Source of the DNA: FEN-1219 sp963744305
Lineage (GTDB): Bacteria > Pseudomonadota > Gammaproteobacteria > Steroidobacterales > Rariloculaceae
Length of the DNA stretch: 64,000 nt
Assembly: GCA_963744305.1 (NCBI GenBank)
Contig: CAVUTF010000038.1
Coordinates: 8,603-72,602 of the forward strand
Reading direction: 5' to 3'
How positions within the stretch are numbered: the stretch's first letter is position 1; each line of letters begins with the position of its first letter. Shown piece after piece: positions 39,111 to 47,762 of the stretch. The notes beneath the pieces are model-generated. The model saw only the letters and a list, made by a program, of their open reading frames with translations. It ran no database searches and had not been told where the DNA came from. The translations under genes and the position numbers were made by a program.

Positions 39111-40613
39111 ATGGTGCACGAAATGACTAGGCACCCAATCATCTCGACGATGCGAAGCGCGCTCTTCGGCGCTGGGGCAACGGTGTTCCTCGTTGCGACG
39201 GCGCACGGTCAAATCAGTGACTCCATTCGCGGTGCCCCAAGCGAGGCCAACCACTTCATCGAGACGCCCGACGGCTGGGTGCATCCGAAGACGCCGTGGG
39301 GTGAGCCCGACATCGCGGCCAATTTGAACATGATGCAGGCTGCCGGCGTCCCGCTCGAGCGGTGCGCCAACAGCTACCGGCCAGGCGCTCCGCCCGTGCG
39401 ACATGAACAAGAAGTGGCTCACGGAGGAGGAGTACACCGAGCGCGTCGAGACGGTGCGCAGCCGGGGCGACCGCAGCCGACAGTTGGCCGCGGAGGGCAA
39501 TGTCGGCGGCGCGATGCTGGCGGGCCTGACCGATCCCAGCATCCCGCAGCGGCAGACCAATCTCATCGTCGATCCCCCGAACGGGCTGCTACCCGCGTTG
39601 ACTCCAGAGGGCAAGCGCCGTGCGCTCGAGATGGCGAGCGACTGGGCGTTGCCGGGCGAGGACATCGTGTTCGAGAGCGCCGAGGACTTCGATAGCTGGG
39701 ACCGGTGCATCACGCGCGGCATGCCCTCGTCGATGATGCCGTATCGCTACAACGGCGGGTTCGAGATCGAACAGGCGCCGGGCTACGTGGTCTTCGAGCT
39801 CGAGATGATCCACGAAGCGCGCATCATTCCCACGGACGGCCGCCCGGCGCTCTCGCCGCAGGTCAAACAGTGGATGGGCGAGTCGCGCGGTCACTGGGAA
39901 GGCAACACGCTCGTCGTCGTGACGACGAACTACAAGGAAGGCCCGCCGATGATCAACTTGGCCGTCGTCGGTTCGCCGCCCGGCAATCGGTTCCCCATCA
40001 GCGAGCAGATGAAGACGACGGAGCGGATCACGCGTCTGAACGACGACTGGTGGCTCTACGAAATCACGACCGAGGATCCGGTCATCCTGACGCGGCCGTT
40101 CACGGTCCGCTATCCGATGCACAACGACCCGGCGTACTGGTCGCCGGAGTACGCGTGCCACGAGGACAACACCATCGTCCAGGGCTACGTCGCGACCAAC
40201 CGCCACGAGCGCGCGAATCCGAAAACTGAAGTCGCGCAGCCTCTTCGGGTGTCGCCGCAGATCGCCGACGCGCTGGTCGGACGGTGGGTCGGCAGGCCGC
40301 GCATCGCCACGATCGACGTCGATATCGAGCTCGAGTTCACGAAGAATGCGGACGGCACGGTCGTCGGCAAGCTGATCGGCACGAACCTCGGCAAGATCGA
40401 CAAGCCGCTCCGGAATCCGCCGATCAACCCGAATCTCCGCCGAACCAGAGTCCTCCTCCGACCAACGAGCGGCAGGTGAGCTTCGAGTTGCCGAACATTC
40501 AACCCTGGAACGTGACCGGTGAGGTGACCGACGAGGGCACGATCGTCGGCTTCGTGTACAGCATCCAGGGAGGCGCGCCGGTGACGTTCACACGCACAGG
40601 CGGCGCACGTTAG
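39111..40613 (+). CDS. Exported protein of the GxWEGNTLVV family (two frameshifts)
   Basis: A secreted protein of about 490 residues in the same broad family as the larger proteins at 58.1, 59.3 and 60.1 kb. The signal peptide ends VATAHGQ. Family features: TPWGEPDIAANLN near the start, DRCITRGMP, a long beta-rich part with IHEARIIPTDGRP, and the hallmark GHWEGNTLVVVTTNYKEGPP. Breaks lie near 39395 and 40440, after which NERQVSFELPNIQPWNVTGE completes the protein. It differs from the 58-60 kb copies in length and in being a lone gene. Function is unknown. An attC-like site lies 200 bases downstream in the cassette orientation. Confidence 0.78.
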
Positions 40614-40813
40614 GGGGTAGAGATACTATCTCACGGAAAATAACTCGCTCGCTTTCTCGCGCACCACCATAGAATCCGCCGACGACGACCCAAGGGGATC
40701 GAAGGTCAGATCCGCGAGGGTAGTCCCGTATGCGGTGATTGATCTCTTGAACCGCAGCGGGTCGAATGTTTTCTATATCGCGGCATCGCGCTTAGGTCTA
40801 TTCCCCAGCGCGT

Positions 40814-40930
40814 GCCAAACCATGTCGTTCAACCGGACTCGCTACCGCAAGCCAGTTGGGCCTGGCGGCAGGCTCTGCGCCCATTTTCTGTCACCAGGCC
40901 CAGACTGCCCCGGTTAACTTTGCGTTAGAC
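40814..40930 (+). other. attC: attC-like integron recombination site
   Basis: A 117-base element in a gene-free 374-base spacer. R''-like GCCAAAC (40814-40820), six-base spacer, L'' GTTCAACCGG (40827-40836), a variable stem-loop, L' CCGGTTAAC (40910-40918), five-base spacer, R' GTTAGAC (40924-40930, consensus GTTRRRY). L'' and L' pair perfectly except for one extra G in L'', the diagnostic extrahelical base of attC sites. The central part holds TGGGCCTGG/CCAGGCCCA (40857-40865/40894-40902). Orientation matches a cassette whose gene lies to the left. R'' deviates from RYYYAAC at one base. No integrase is in the window. The rest of 40614-40987 holds nothing else I recognise. Confidence 0.7.
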
Positions 40931-40987
40931 CTCGGCGCGAACTCATTTTCCGAGGTCGGCGGCTGCTGCATGCGTGTACCGCAGGGA

Positions 40988-41521
40988 TCAAGGCGCGTAT
41001 TTCGTGAAGATGTAGTCGCGGGACTCGACAGCTTTGTGACAGGTAAAGCAAGAGTACATTATCTTTTCGTCGGTGAGCGGTTTCAGGTCTTTATCAAAAT
41101 TCGAATAGCCCCAACCGCCCGTCGCGGCGTACTTCTTGGTGTCCTTCTCCATAAACTGTAGGTACCAGTCGGGCGCGTCTCCGGGAACGAACGATTGCGC
41201 TTGACCAAATGCTTTGTTGTTCTCTTCTGATGGAACCATTTTCCAAGCGACTCGACCGATGATGGTGCCCTCGGGGAAGGGCTTGCCCGCGCGATAGGCC
41301 GTAATCGCTTTCTCGTTGCCGATCACAACGCGTATGTCGTTGAGTTCACCTGCTTCGTGGGCTGCCGATATGAATTTCCAGTCGCGGTATCCGGGCGGGA
41401 TTGTTGTTACGATGACTTGCTTGGCTTCTTTGTTGTCCTGTCCCAACGACAGGGGCGCCATCCATGCAACAGCGCCTGTTACGGTTACAACTGCCACGAA
41501 CAAGAATGCAATTCGTTTCAT
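40988..41521 (-). CDS. Cytochrome P460-family protein
   Basis: An exported 177-residue haem protein. ATG 41521 follows AAGGGGGAACCA. The signal peptide (IAFLFVAVVTVTGAVAWMA) is followed by PPGYRDWKFISAAHEAGELN, IRVVIGNEKAITAYRAGKP, PEGTIIGRVAWKMV and the C-terminal c-type haem site CFTCHKAVESRDYIFTKYAP. This beta-sheet family includes cytochrome P460 (hydroxylamine oxidation, with a Lys-haem crosslink) and cytochrome c'-beta (NO binding). I cannot tell which from sequence, so NO or hydroxylamine chemistry is a family-based guess. Base composition is visibly less GC-rich than its neighbours, and it lies next to the attC-like site, on the opposite strand. Intact. Confidence 0.85.
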   Translation of the reverse strand: MKRIAFLFVAVVTVTGAVAWMAPLSLGQDNKEAKQVIVTTIPPGYRDWKFISAAHEAGELNDIRVVIGNEKAITAYRAGKPFPEGTIIGRVAWKMVPSEENNKAFGQAQSFVPGDAPDWYLQFMEKDTKKYAATGGWGYSNFDKDLKPLTDEKIMYSCFTCHKAVESRDYIFTKYAP

Positions 41522-41751
41522 TGGTTCCCCCTTTTTGTTGCGCAACGATTTGAACGATTCGCGAATCTCTTGGAAGCGGAGCCCGAATCCGACCTCGACA
41601 CGCGCGAGCATATCCCCAGTCCGAGACTGGGAAGACCAACCATCGTGCTGGGAGTTTGCGAAGAGTGACCTTGAAACAGGCACTCGACTGCGCAACTGTT
41701 TCCCCTTACGTTTGAAGGTCATGGTCGCGAGACGCGTCCGCGTCCTCTGGC
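41522..41751. other. Gene-free spacer with a short hairpin
   Basis: No gene seen. CCCAGTC (41615-41621) and GACTGGG (41625-41631) make a seven-base stem with a three-base loop. There is no T tract, so a terminator role for the minus-strand hydrolase is uncertain. Confidence 0.35.
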
Positions 41752-42545
41752 TCAACGCAACGACTTGAACGCAGTCCTGAGCTCCTGCGCGAGAATCTGC
41801 GGCTGCTCCCATGCGGCGAAGTGGCCACCTTTTTCAGCCACGCCGTAGTGAATGAGTTTGGGGTAAGCCCGCTCCGTCCAGTTCCGCGGAGCTTGATATT
41901 GCTCTCCCGGAAACACGGTCACGGCCACCGGGATCGTGACACCTTTGACGTTGAAGAAGCCGCCCTTGTACTCCCAATAGAGACGAGATGCCGAGACACC
42001 CGTGTTCGTCAGCCAATAAAGCGTGATGTTGTCTAGGATCTCGTCCCGCGTCAGCTCGCCTGTAGCGCTCGAGGTGCGGTGCAGTGCTGCAACGACGGCG
42101 GCCGCAGGCTGGCCGTCATGGTCACCATGGTCGAGCAGATACGCGGCGAGGCCGACCGGTGAGTCTGCGAGCCCGTACAAAGTCTGGGGCCGACTCGCCA
42201 TCATCTGATAAATGGCCAAATGCTTGTACGTGAAGACGAGCCCCTCGTAGGCATGTTTCTCCTCGGCTGAGAGACCGGATGGGGGCGGGTCGCCGGCGAA
42301 GGCCGCCTTGTCGATGTCGGCTGGAACCGTACCCGGCATGTTGGTGTGGATGGCGAGCAATCCGGCGGAGCCTGGCACCCATGTAGTCGACAACAAATGC
42401 ACCCCAGTCACCGCCCTGGGCCACATAGCGGGTGTAGCCGAGGCGCTTCATCAGCTCCGCCCAGGCTCGGGCCATGTGCTCGGGACCCCAGCCAGTGCCC
42501 GTCGGCTTTCCGGAAAATCCGTAACCCGGCAGCTCACGGTGAGAC
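41752..42545 (-). CDS. Epoxide hydrolase (EPHX1-type), N-terminal part missing
   Basis: The C-terminal two thirds of an alpha/beta-hydrolase epoxide hydrolase. Visible: LPGYGFSGKPTGTGWGPEH, the nucleophile elbow GGDWGAFVVDYMG (Asp after GGD), the lid region, FPGEQYQAPRNWTERAYP and catalytic His in EKGGHFAAWEQP. Normal members are about 380-400 residues with an EHN domain of about 100 residues before this; here it is absent. The sequence upstream of LPGYGFS instead continues the PD40 lipoprotein, so a deletion or assembly join at about 42540 fused the two. One frame break lies near 42375. A functional product is unlikely without a start of its own. Confidence 0.78.
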
Positions 42546-43474
42546 GTCAGGTCCAAACGATCGAAACACGTCGCGGGAGTGCACGCGCCGCCTGCGGCCT
42601 GAATCTGTCGAGCCGACATGAAATAGAGCGATCGTTGATCGCTGGAGATGAACGGCGCCATGTCGTGCTCCGCGCTACGTTGACGTTCGACTCGAGCTTT
42701 TCTGGTTCACTCCACTCCAGCGCGTCGTCTCGGCGCCTCGCGGCCCATATCTCCACGCCCTCTCCGCGCTCCGACGCGAAGTAGAGCGTTTTGCCGTCCG
42801 GCGATAGTGCGGGGGAAAACTCGGCGCGCTCGGAATTCACAGCGCCGGCCACTTTCCGTGCCGCGCCCCATTGATCGTCAACACTCGCACGCGTGCTTAC
42901 CCAAATATCCGAATCCTGACTGTCGAACGTCGTCGAGCGGTTGAAGTAAAGCGTTAGGCCGTCCGCGCTCGGTGTGGGGAAGGCTTCGAACTGCTTCCGT
43001 GTTGAGTAGTGGTCCCAGATTCTCGGCACGGTTCCACGGTGCCTCGCGCGATGCTCGTGTGGCGACATACAGGTCGCCTTTGCCAAAGCCTCCGCTCCGG
43101 TTCGACGCGTAGTACAAGGACAGGCCGTCGCTGGAAAGCCGCAAGGAGATGTCGTCGCCTAACGCATCGTTGATCATCGCGCCGACGTTCACCGGAGCAG
43201 TCCATGCGGCGTTCCTGTCAGGGCGTGTGGCGACGAAGATGTCTTGTTGGCCTCGCGGAGCGGATGGATGTCGCGCCGACGTGAAAAGCAGCTCGGTCTC
43301 GTCCGGGGACACGGTGGGACTGCCATCGAACACAGCACTGTTCACGATTGGCCCGAGACTTTGCGCGGGCCCGAACTCGCAGCGCAGGTCGGGTGTGTCT
43401 TGACCGGATTCCGGCGCGCGTGCGCAGGCGACGAGGAGGACAAAACTCAGGGCAGGGACAACGCGAACGAGCAT
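42535..43474 (-). CDS. PD40/WD40-like propeller lipoprotein, 3' end lost (frameshifted)
   Basis: An exported propeller protein. The signal ends in a lipobox (LLVACARAP). Repeats: SPTVSPDETELLFTSARHPS, DISLRLSSDGLSLYYASNRS, FPTPSADGLTLYFNRSTTF, FSPALSPDGKTLYFASERGE and MAPFISSDQRSLYFMSARQ, typical of the TolB/OmpA-associated PD40 family. Breaks lie near 43010 and 42690. The last blade should continue, but after CTPATCFDRLDLTSHRE the sequence becomes epoxide hydrolase, so the gene ends in a chimeric join. These proteins may monitor or bind cell-envelope ligands; no enzyme function is known. Confidence 0.75.
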
Positions 43475-43489
43475 GACACGGTCGGTGCG

Positions 43490-43930
43490 TCAGTTAGCCG
43501 ACGCCCACCGGCGCGCCCGGTCACGAGCCGCGTGCCGAACGCTCCCGGTCGCCATCTGACTTCGCTCGCCGAGCCAACCGCCCAAGATGCCCGCGAGAAA
43601 CGGCACAAGGCGCCCGCAACGATGTTGGCGAGCGACAAACCGCCGCTGACGAGCACGAGCACGATAACAGCCAGAGCCGCGGAAATTCCCGGCTCGAGAA
43701 TCGTTCGTCCCGCCGACCTCCGTCCGACGATGAAGCCGCCGATGACGAAAGCCAAGAAGTTGATTAGCGAGATGAGTGCGATCTGGCCGTTGCTGAGCGA
43801 GGATGTCTTCGATCTCGGTGACGCCTGCCAACTGCGGGCGCAGAACCAAACCCGTGGCGAGACCGGCGACAATGCTGAGCGCGAGCATGATCACAGCCCC
43901 AATCGCGATCCATTTCCAGTCCAGTTTCAT
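43490..43930 (-). CDS. Four-helix membrane protein of unknown function (two frameshifts)
   Basis: About 147 residues. ATG 43930 is preceded by GGAGG eight bases upstream. Helix 1: KWIAIGAVIMLALSIVAGLA; after an indel near 43800, GQIALISLINFLAFVIGGFI and GISAALAVIVLVLVSGGLSL; after a second near 43585, a short basic tail. The pattern resembles YtxH/TIGR04086-type small membrane proteins, without a firm match. It lies 15 bases upstream (in transcription order) of the PD40 lipoprotein gene and probably shares its promoter. Confidence 0.6.
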   Translation of the reverse strand: MKLDWKWIAIGAVIMLALSIVAGLATGLVLRPQLAGVTEIEDILAQQRPDRTHLANQLLGFRHRRLHRRTEVGGTNDSRAGNFRGSGCYRARARQRRFVARQHRCGRLVPFLAGILGGWLGERSQMATGSVRHAARDRARRWASAN

Positions 43931-44088
43931 GATCAGATCCTCCGTGGGCGATGGCACGTTGCTCCGATTTCTGCATGTTCTCGCGAGCATTATCCCCGTC
44001 GATGCGCCCGGCGCCCGTTGGCCAATAGTCTCACTCGGATAACGGGATGCGAAATTGAGCGCGGGCCCTGCGCCGAGCTTGCTTGCCG

Positions 44089-45015
44089 ATGCGCGGACCG
44101 AATGGCAGAGTCCGGCCACCGGAGGGTTCGCGACGGCGATTCGTGGCACAGGGCAGTGTATTGGAACTAGGCCTGGACGAGCTTCAGCCGGGGCGCTATC
44201 AGCCCCGGCGTCAGGTCCGTGACGATGGCCTAGCCGAGCTCGCCGAGTCCATCCGTGAGCAAGGCATTCTTCAGCCCCTGATCGTCAGAGTCGTCCCCCT
44301 GGCGCAGGAGCCCTCCGGCCCGAAGACCTACGAGATCGTCGCGGGTGAACGCCGGTGGCGGGCCGCGCGGCTCGCCGGCTTGTCCACGGTGCCCGTGATC
44401 GTTCGCGAGCTGAGCGACCAAGCCGCGCTCGCCGTGGCGCTCATCGAGAATCTACAGCGCGAGGATCTGAATCCGATCGATCAAGCGCGCTCGATGTCGC
44501 AACTCGTCGACGAGTTCAACTTGACGCACGACGAGATCGCGAAGGCGCTCGGACGATCGCGCTCGTCGGTGACGAATCTCTTGCGGTTGCTCGACCTCGC
44601 GGACGACGTCAAACACGCGATGGTCAACGGGACGATCGACATGGGCCACGCTCGAGCGCTGCTACCGCTCGATCCGGAGCGGCAGGTGGCCATGACTCGC
44701 AAGATCGAGCGTCTAGGCTGGTCGGTGCGCCAAGTCGAGAAGGCCGTCAAGACTCTGCTCGCAACGCCGGTGGGCGGCGACAACGCAAGAACCGAGATCG
44801 ATCTGCAGACGCGATGGCTCGGAAATCAGCTCGCACGAGAGCTCGGCGAGAAAATCTCCATTCGACCGGGCACGAACGGCGACTACGTTCTGCAGATCGG
44901 CTTCGGCGACCTCGCGAAGTTGGAGGCGACGTTGCAACGGCTCCAGGAGCTCGTGGCGCAGATTCGCGAGACCGCCGGGCCGAGGGCCGGCGAGACGGGT
45001 TCCTCGGACGGCTGA
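44089..45015 (+). CDS. parB: ParB/Spo0J-family DNA-binding protein, solitary
   Basis: A 308-residue ParB/KorB-type protein from ATG 44089 (a TTG six bases earlier is possible). The N-terminal CTPase/ParB domain includes LQPGRYQPRRQVRDDGLAEL and the nucleotide-binding GERRWRAARLAG. The helix-turn-helix is LTHDEIAKALGRSRSSVTNL, followed by a C-terminal dimerisation region (FGDLAKLEATLQRLQELVAQ). Chromosomal ParB binds parS and spreads; it normally pairs with ParA. No ParA is here and no TGTTTCACGTGAAACA-like parS is visible nearby, so this may be a second, non-segregation copy, a regulator, or part of a mobile segment. Intact and probably transcribed alone or with the next gene. Confidence 0.9.
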   Translation: MRGPNGRVRPPEGSRRRFVAQGSVLELGLDELQPGRYQPRRQVRDDGLAELAESIREQGILQPLIVRVVPLAQEPSGPKTYEIVAGERRWRAARLAGLSTVPVIVRELSDQAALAVALIENLQREDLNPIDQARSMSQLVDEFNLTHDEIAKALGRSRSSVTNLLRLLDLADDVKHAMVNGTIDMGHARALLPLDPERQVAMTRKIERLGWSVRQVEKAVKTLLATPVGGDNARTEIDLQTRWLGNQLARELGEKISIRPGTNGDYVLQIGFGDLAKLEATLQRLQELVAQIRETAGPRAGETGSSDG

Positions 45016-45081
45016 AGCGAAAGTGCACCGACGCGGAAGCGGCGAGCCGCGCGCCGATGAACTTTCGGGGGAGAATCAGGC

Positions 45082-45867
45082 ATGAGCGACTGGCTGTTCG
45101 GCCTTCCGGTCCTGTGGATGGGAGTAGTGATTCTCGGGGCCATCTATCTCGCCACAGCGGCGCTCTACCTGCTCATTACGGCACTCGCCGTCGGCGAGCG
45201 GGCCCGCGCGTTCAAGGCGATCTCGCCGGGTGTGCTTCCTCCCTTGGCCATCATCTTCGCCCTGTTGGTGGCGTTCCTTTCGGCGCAGGTCTGGAGCGAT
45301 ACCGATCGGGCGAGCAGCGCCGTCAATCAGGAGGCCAGCACGCTGCGCGCCGTGGTGCTTCTCGCCAGCGCGTTTCCCGGCGAGCCTGAAGCGCGGCTCC
45401 ACGACCTCATTCGGCGCCACATCGACGATGTGGTTACCCAGGAATGGCCGGCGATGGCCCGAGGCGAGGCCACTCTGACGATTGTGCCGGCTCGCCTCGC
45501 CGATGCGCTGCGGTTCGCGTTCTCGCTCGACCCTCAAACCCAGGGCCAGACGGCGGCCCAGCGAGAGATGGTCTCTTCCCTCCAAAGCGCGTTGGAGGCA
45601 CGCCGCGTGCGAATCATTCTCAGCCGAGCATCAATCAACTGGCTGAAATGGTCCGTGCTGCTACTCCAGGCGGCTCTCACCCTGACCGCGATAGGCATGG
45701 TTCACAGCGACAACCGGCTCACCAATCGCATCATCATGGGGATTTTTGCGACCGGTGTCGGCGTCGCGGTCATACTGATCGCAGCTCACGACCGCCCATT
45801 CACCGGCCAGATCTCGGTGCAGCCTGCGGTTCTGCTCCAGGTGATGCCGGAAGCAGGACGCGGATAA
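45082..45867 (+). CDS. DUF4239 (bestrophin-like) membrane protein
   Basis: An intact 261-residue protein with two N-terminal and two C-terminal helices flanking a soluble, helical middle. Family marks: FLSAQVWSDTDRASSAVNQE, ASTLRAVVLLASAFPGEPEA, HIDDVVTQEWPAMARGEA and, near the end, AAHDRPFTGQISVQPAVL, which match the DUF4239/bestrophin-like group. Function is unknown; ion-channel activity has been suggested from the fold but I know of no proof. It begins 66 bases after parB, same strand. No signal peptide cleavage is expected. Confidence 0.82.
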   Translation: MSDWLFGLPVLWMGVVILGAIYLATAALYLLITALAVGERARAFKAISPGVLPPLAIIFALLVAFLSAQVWSDTDRASSAVNQEASTLRAVVLLASAFPGEPEARLHDLIRRHIDDVVTQEWPAMARGEATLTIVPARLADALRFAFSLDPQTQGQTAAQREMVSSLQSALEARRVRIILSRASINWLKWSVLLLQAALTLTAIGMVHSDNRLTNRIIMGIFATGVGVAVILIAAHDRPFTGQISVQPAVLLQVMPEAGRG

Positions 45868-45982
45868 CGCAACGGCCGAGCGCCGCGCGGCCGCTAGCCA
45901 CTAAGGCAAGTCGCCGGCGGGTTCGAAGCGGCGGCGGCTTCGGTATGATTTGCTTCTCGACGCTCGGGTGAGGGGTGAGACG

Positions 45983-46787
45983 ATGGCTTCGAAACGACGG
46001 GACTTTCTTGCGGGTTGCGCCGCGATGGTTGCGGCTGGCGGCTTCGGCGTACGCCGCGCCGCGGGCGCGGACAAGGTGCCGGTGCTCGGCTTGATCTTCC
46101 CGCCGCTCAATCGCGGTGTGCCGGAAGAAGGCGTCGCGATGTACGGCGAGCGGCTGCGGTACGTCGTCACGGGGTTTGGGGTCGAGCAGATGACGCCGGA
46201 GGGATTCGACTGCCGTCATCCCGCGCATACCGGCGGCTGCCGAGAAGCTCGCGGCGGCCGGCGCCGAGGCGATCGAGCTGACCGGCACTTCGTTGACTTT
46301 CTATAAAGGAGAGGCGTTCAACCAGAAGCTCCGCGAGGCGGTCACGAATGCGTCGGGGTTGCCGGCCACGACGATGAGCAATGGCGTCATCGACGGCCTC
46401 AAAGCCGTCGGCGCGAAGCGAGTCGCCGTCGCGACCGCGTACAACGACGAAGTGAACGACCGGCTGCGCGCGTTCCTGATCGAGCACGACCTCGAGCCGC
46501 TCGTCGTCACGGGGCTCGGCATCGAAGCGATCGCCGACGTCGACAGGGTGACGCAGAACGATCTCATCGAGTTCGGCGCGCGCGTGCGCGCGTCGGCGCC
46601 CGAAGCGGATTCGTTGCTCGTCTCCTGCGGCGGGTTCAGGACGCTCGAGCTCATCGCGCCGCTCGAGGCGCGCACCGGCGTTCCAGTGATCTCGAGCATG
46701 CCGCACGGCTTGTGGGCCGGTGCGCGGCTCGTCGGCTTGAGCGGCGCGGCGCCGGGCTACGGAAGGCTGCTGTCGCGCGAGGTTTGA
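45983..46787 (+). CDS. Arylmalonate decarboxylase/Asp-Glu racemase-superfamily protein with Tat signal (one frameshift)
   Basis: About 268 residues. The start ATG 45983 gives a twin-arginine signal, ASKRRDFLAGCAAMVAAGG. The rest aligns with arylmalonate decarboxylase: VLGLIFPPLN, GFGVEQMTPEGFD, then after an indel near 46205 GAEAIELTGTSLTFYKGEAF, KRVAVATAYNDEVNDRL, LLVSCGGFRTLELIAPLE and PGYGRLLSREV. The single active-site Cys of decarboxylases is kept in VSCGG. The second position, which is Cys in racemases and maleate isomerase, is Gly in LTGTSL, so decarboxylase-like chemistry is more likely. Export is unusual for this family. Substrate unknown; arylmalonates are xenobiotic-like, so a natural malonate derivative is expected. 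No partner genes are adjacent. Confidence 0.82.
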
Positions 46788-46819
46788 ATGTCAGGCACGG
46801 TTCTCGTGCCCGGAGCAAG

Positions 46820-47200
46820 TCACGCGACCGAGACGATGGTTCCGTACGCGCGCAGCGCCTCATCGTTGGTGAGCAGGATCATCGGTTCGATGGACGCTTG
46901 TGCAACCAGCAGTCGATCGAACGGATCCTTGTGGAGCGGCGGCAGCTCTCGGACCTTCGCCGCGTGCTCGCCCGTGACCGATAGCAGGTTGAAACCGGCT
47001 GGCTCGACCGCGTCCAGCACTTCCCGGGGATCGGCCGCTAGCTTACCGAGCGCGCTCTTGATGCTGATTTCCCAGATCGATGCGGCGCTCACGAATACCT
47101 CGGCAGCCTCAATCTGTTTACGGGCCATCGCCGGCAATTTCGAGGGTGCCGCGAGCGCCCAGAGCAACAGATGCGTGTCGAGCAGCACTCGCACGTTCAA
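46820..47200 (-). CDS. PIN-domain toxin, VapC-type (second module)
   Basis: A 126-residue PIN-domain ribonuclease: VRVLLDTHLLLWALAAPSKL with the first Asp, SAASIWEISIKSALGKL with the acidic residue Glu, LHKDPFDRLLVAQAS with the third Asp and LLTNDEALRAYG with the fourth. The sequence fits the PIN subfamily that pairs with Phd-type antitoxins. The TTG start at 47200 overlaps the antitoxin stop (TTGA); the next GTG is an alternative. It is unrelated in detail to the 23 kb module. Apparently intact, so probably active as a toxin when its partner is lost. Confidence 0.9.
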   Translation of the reverse strand: MNVRVLLDTHLLLWALAAPSKLPAMARKQIEAAEVFVSAASIWEISIKSALGKLAADPREVLDAVEPAGFNLLSVTGEHAAKVRELPPLHKDPFDRLLVAQASIEPMILLTNDEALRAYGTIVSVA

Positions 47201-47439
47201 CGCCCTTCGAATTGCGCGAGCGTCTCCTCGTCTAGAGGCGTGTTGAAGTCCGCGGGCACTCTGATCTTGCCTTTGAGCTGGCCGAGTCTCTTTGCCTTGA
47301 CGGGCCTCTTGATCGGGCTCAGAAGCGCCATCGGCTTGCCCGCTTTTGCAATGATCACCTCGGCGCCGGCGGCTACCTCATCGACGATCCTCGAGAGATT
47401 TGTCTTGGCCTCGTGAATGTTGACGACATTCTTGCCCAT
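47197..47439 (-). CDS. Phd/YefM-type antitoxin
   Basis: An 80-residue antitoxin. The N-terminal Phd/YefM DNA-binding and dimerisation part is MGKNVVNIHEAKTNLSRIVD followed by VAAGAEVIIAKAGKPMALLSP. The C-terminal tail, KIRVPADFNTPLDEETLAQF, is the toxin-neutralising segment seen in homologues, whose LD-E-L/I pattern binds the PIN toxin. It overlaps the toxin gene by four bases. A palindromic site just upstream of ATG 47439 is the likely autorepression operator. Intact. Confidence 0.9.
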   Translation of the reverse strand: MGKNVVNIHEAKTNLSRIVDEVAAGAEVIIAKAGKPMALLSPIKRPVKAKRLGQLKGKIRVPADFNTPLDEETLAQFEGR

Positions 47440-47451
47440 GGCTTCGTCTCT

Positions 47452-47472
47452 ACTAAACTAAGCTTAGTCTAA
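47452..47472. promoter_or_regulatory. Operator of the Phd/VapC-type operon
   Basis: The 12-base perfect palindrome ACTAAGCTTAGT (47457-47468) is preceded by a second ACTAA copy (47452-47456) and followed by CTAA. It lies 13-30 bases before the antitoxin start. The repeated ACTAA/TTAGT half-sites suit a Phd-family dimer pair. Inferred, not proven. Confidence 0.65.
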
Positions 47473-47762
47473 TCCCCTGGACTCCGAAGCCGCAATGGTG
47501 ACGCCCCGAGACGGATCGCCGGTGGCCACTCGCGCAAGCGCGTTTCAGGGCCAAAACGCAACCACCCCGTCGATGACCCAGACCATCGCGACCGCGCATC
47601 ACGTAACGCGCGGCGTACGGCCTGTCGTTCACGTTCGCTCTGCTGGTCCCGAGGAGCTGAGGGGTTCGGCGTAGCGCGCCGCGTCGTGCTACGCTCATTC
47701 GCGGCGCCTGCGGCGGCCTCGGCGGGCTCGAGCGGCGACACATTCATCAGCAGGGGAAAACA
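47473..47762. other. Gene-free spacer of about 290 bases
   Basis: Between the TA operator and the cupin gene. A 96-codon minus-strand frame exists but has no recognisable or coding-like product. Nothing else identified. The end holds the ribosome-binding region of the cupin gene (GCAGGGGAAAACA). Confidence 0.4.

Noticed and set aside
40735..40917. 60-codon plus-strand frame overlapping the attC-like site
   Set aside because: No ribosome-binding site or recognisable product, and it runs through the recombination-site structure.
42940..42965. A GTTAGGC/GCCTAAC motif with CTTCAACCG nearby that looked like a second attC end
   Set aside because: It lies inside the propeller gene encoding the repeated DGLTLYF strand, and no matching partner box follows at attC distance.
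44000..45100. parS site next to parB
   Set aside because: No TGTTTCACGTGAAACA-like palindrome was found by reading the flanks.
47453..47743. 96-codon minus-strand frame in the spacer before the cupin gene
   Set aside because: No ribosome-binding site, no family features and mixed composition; not supported as a gene.
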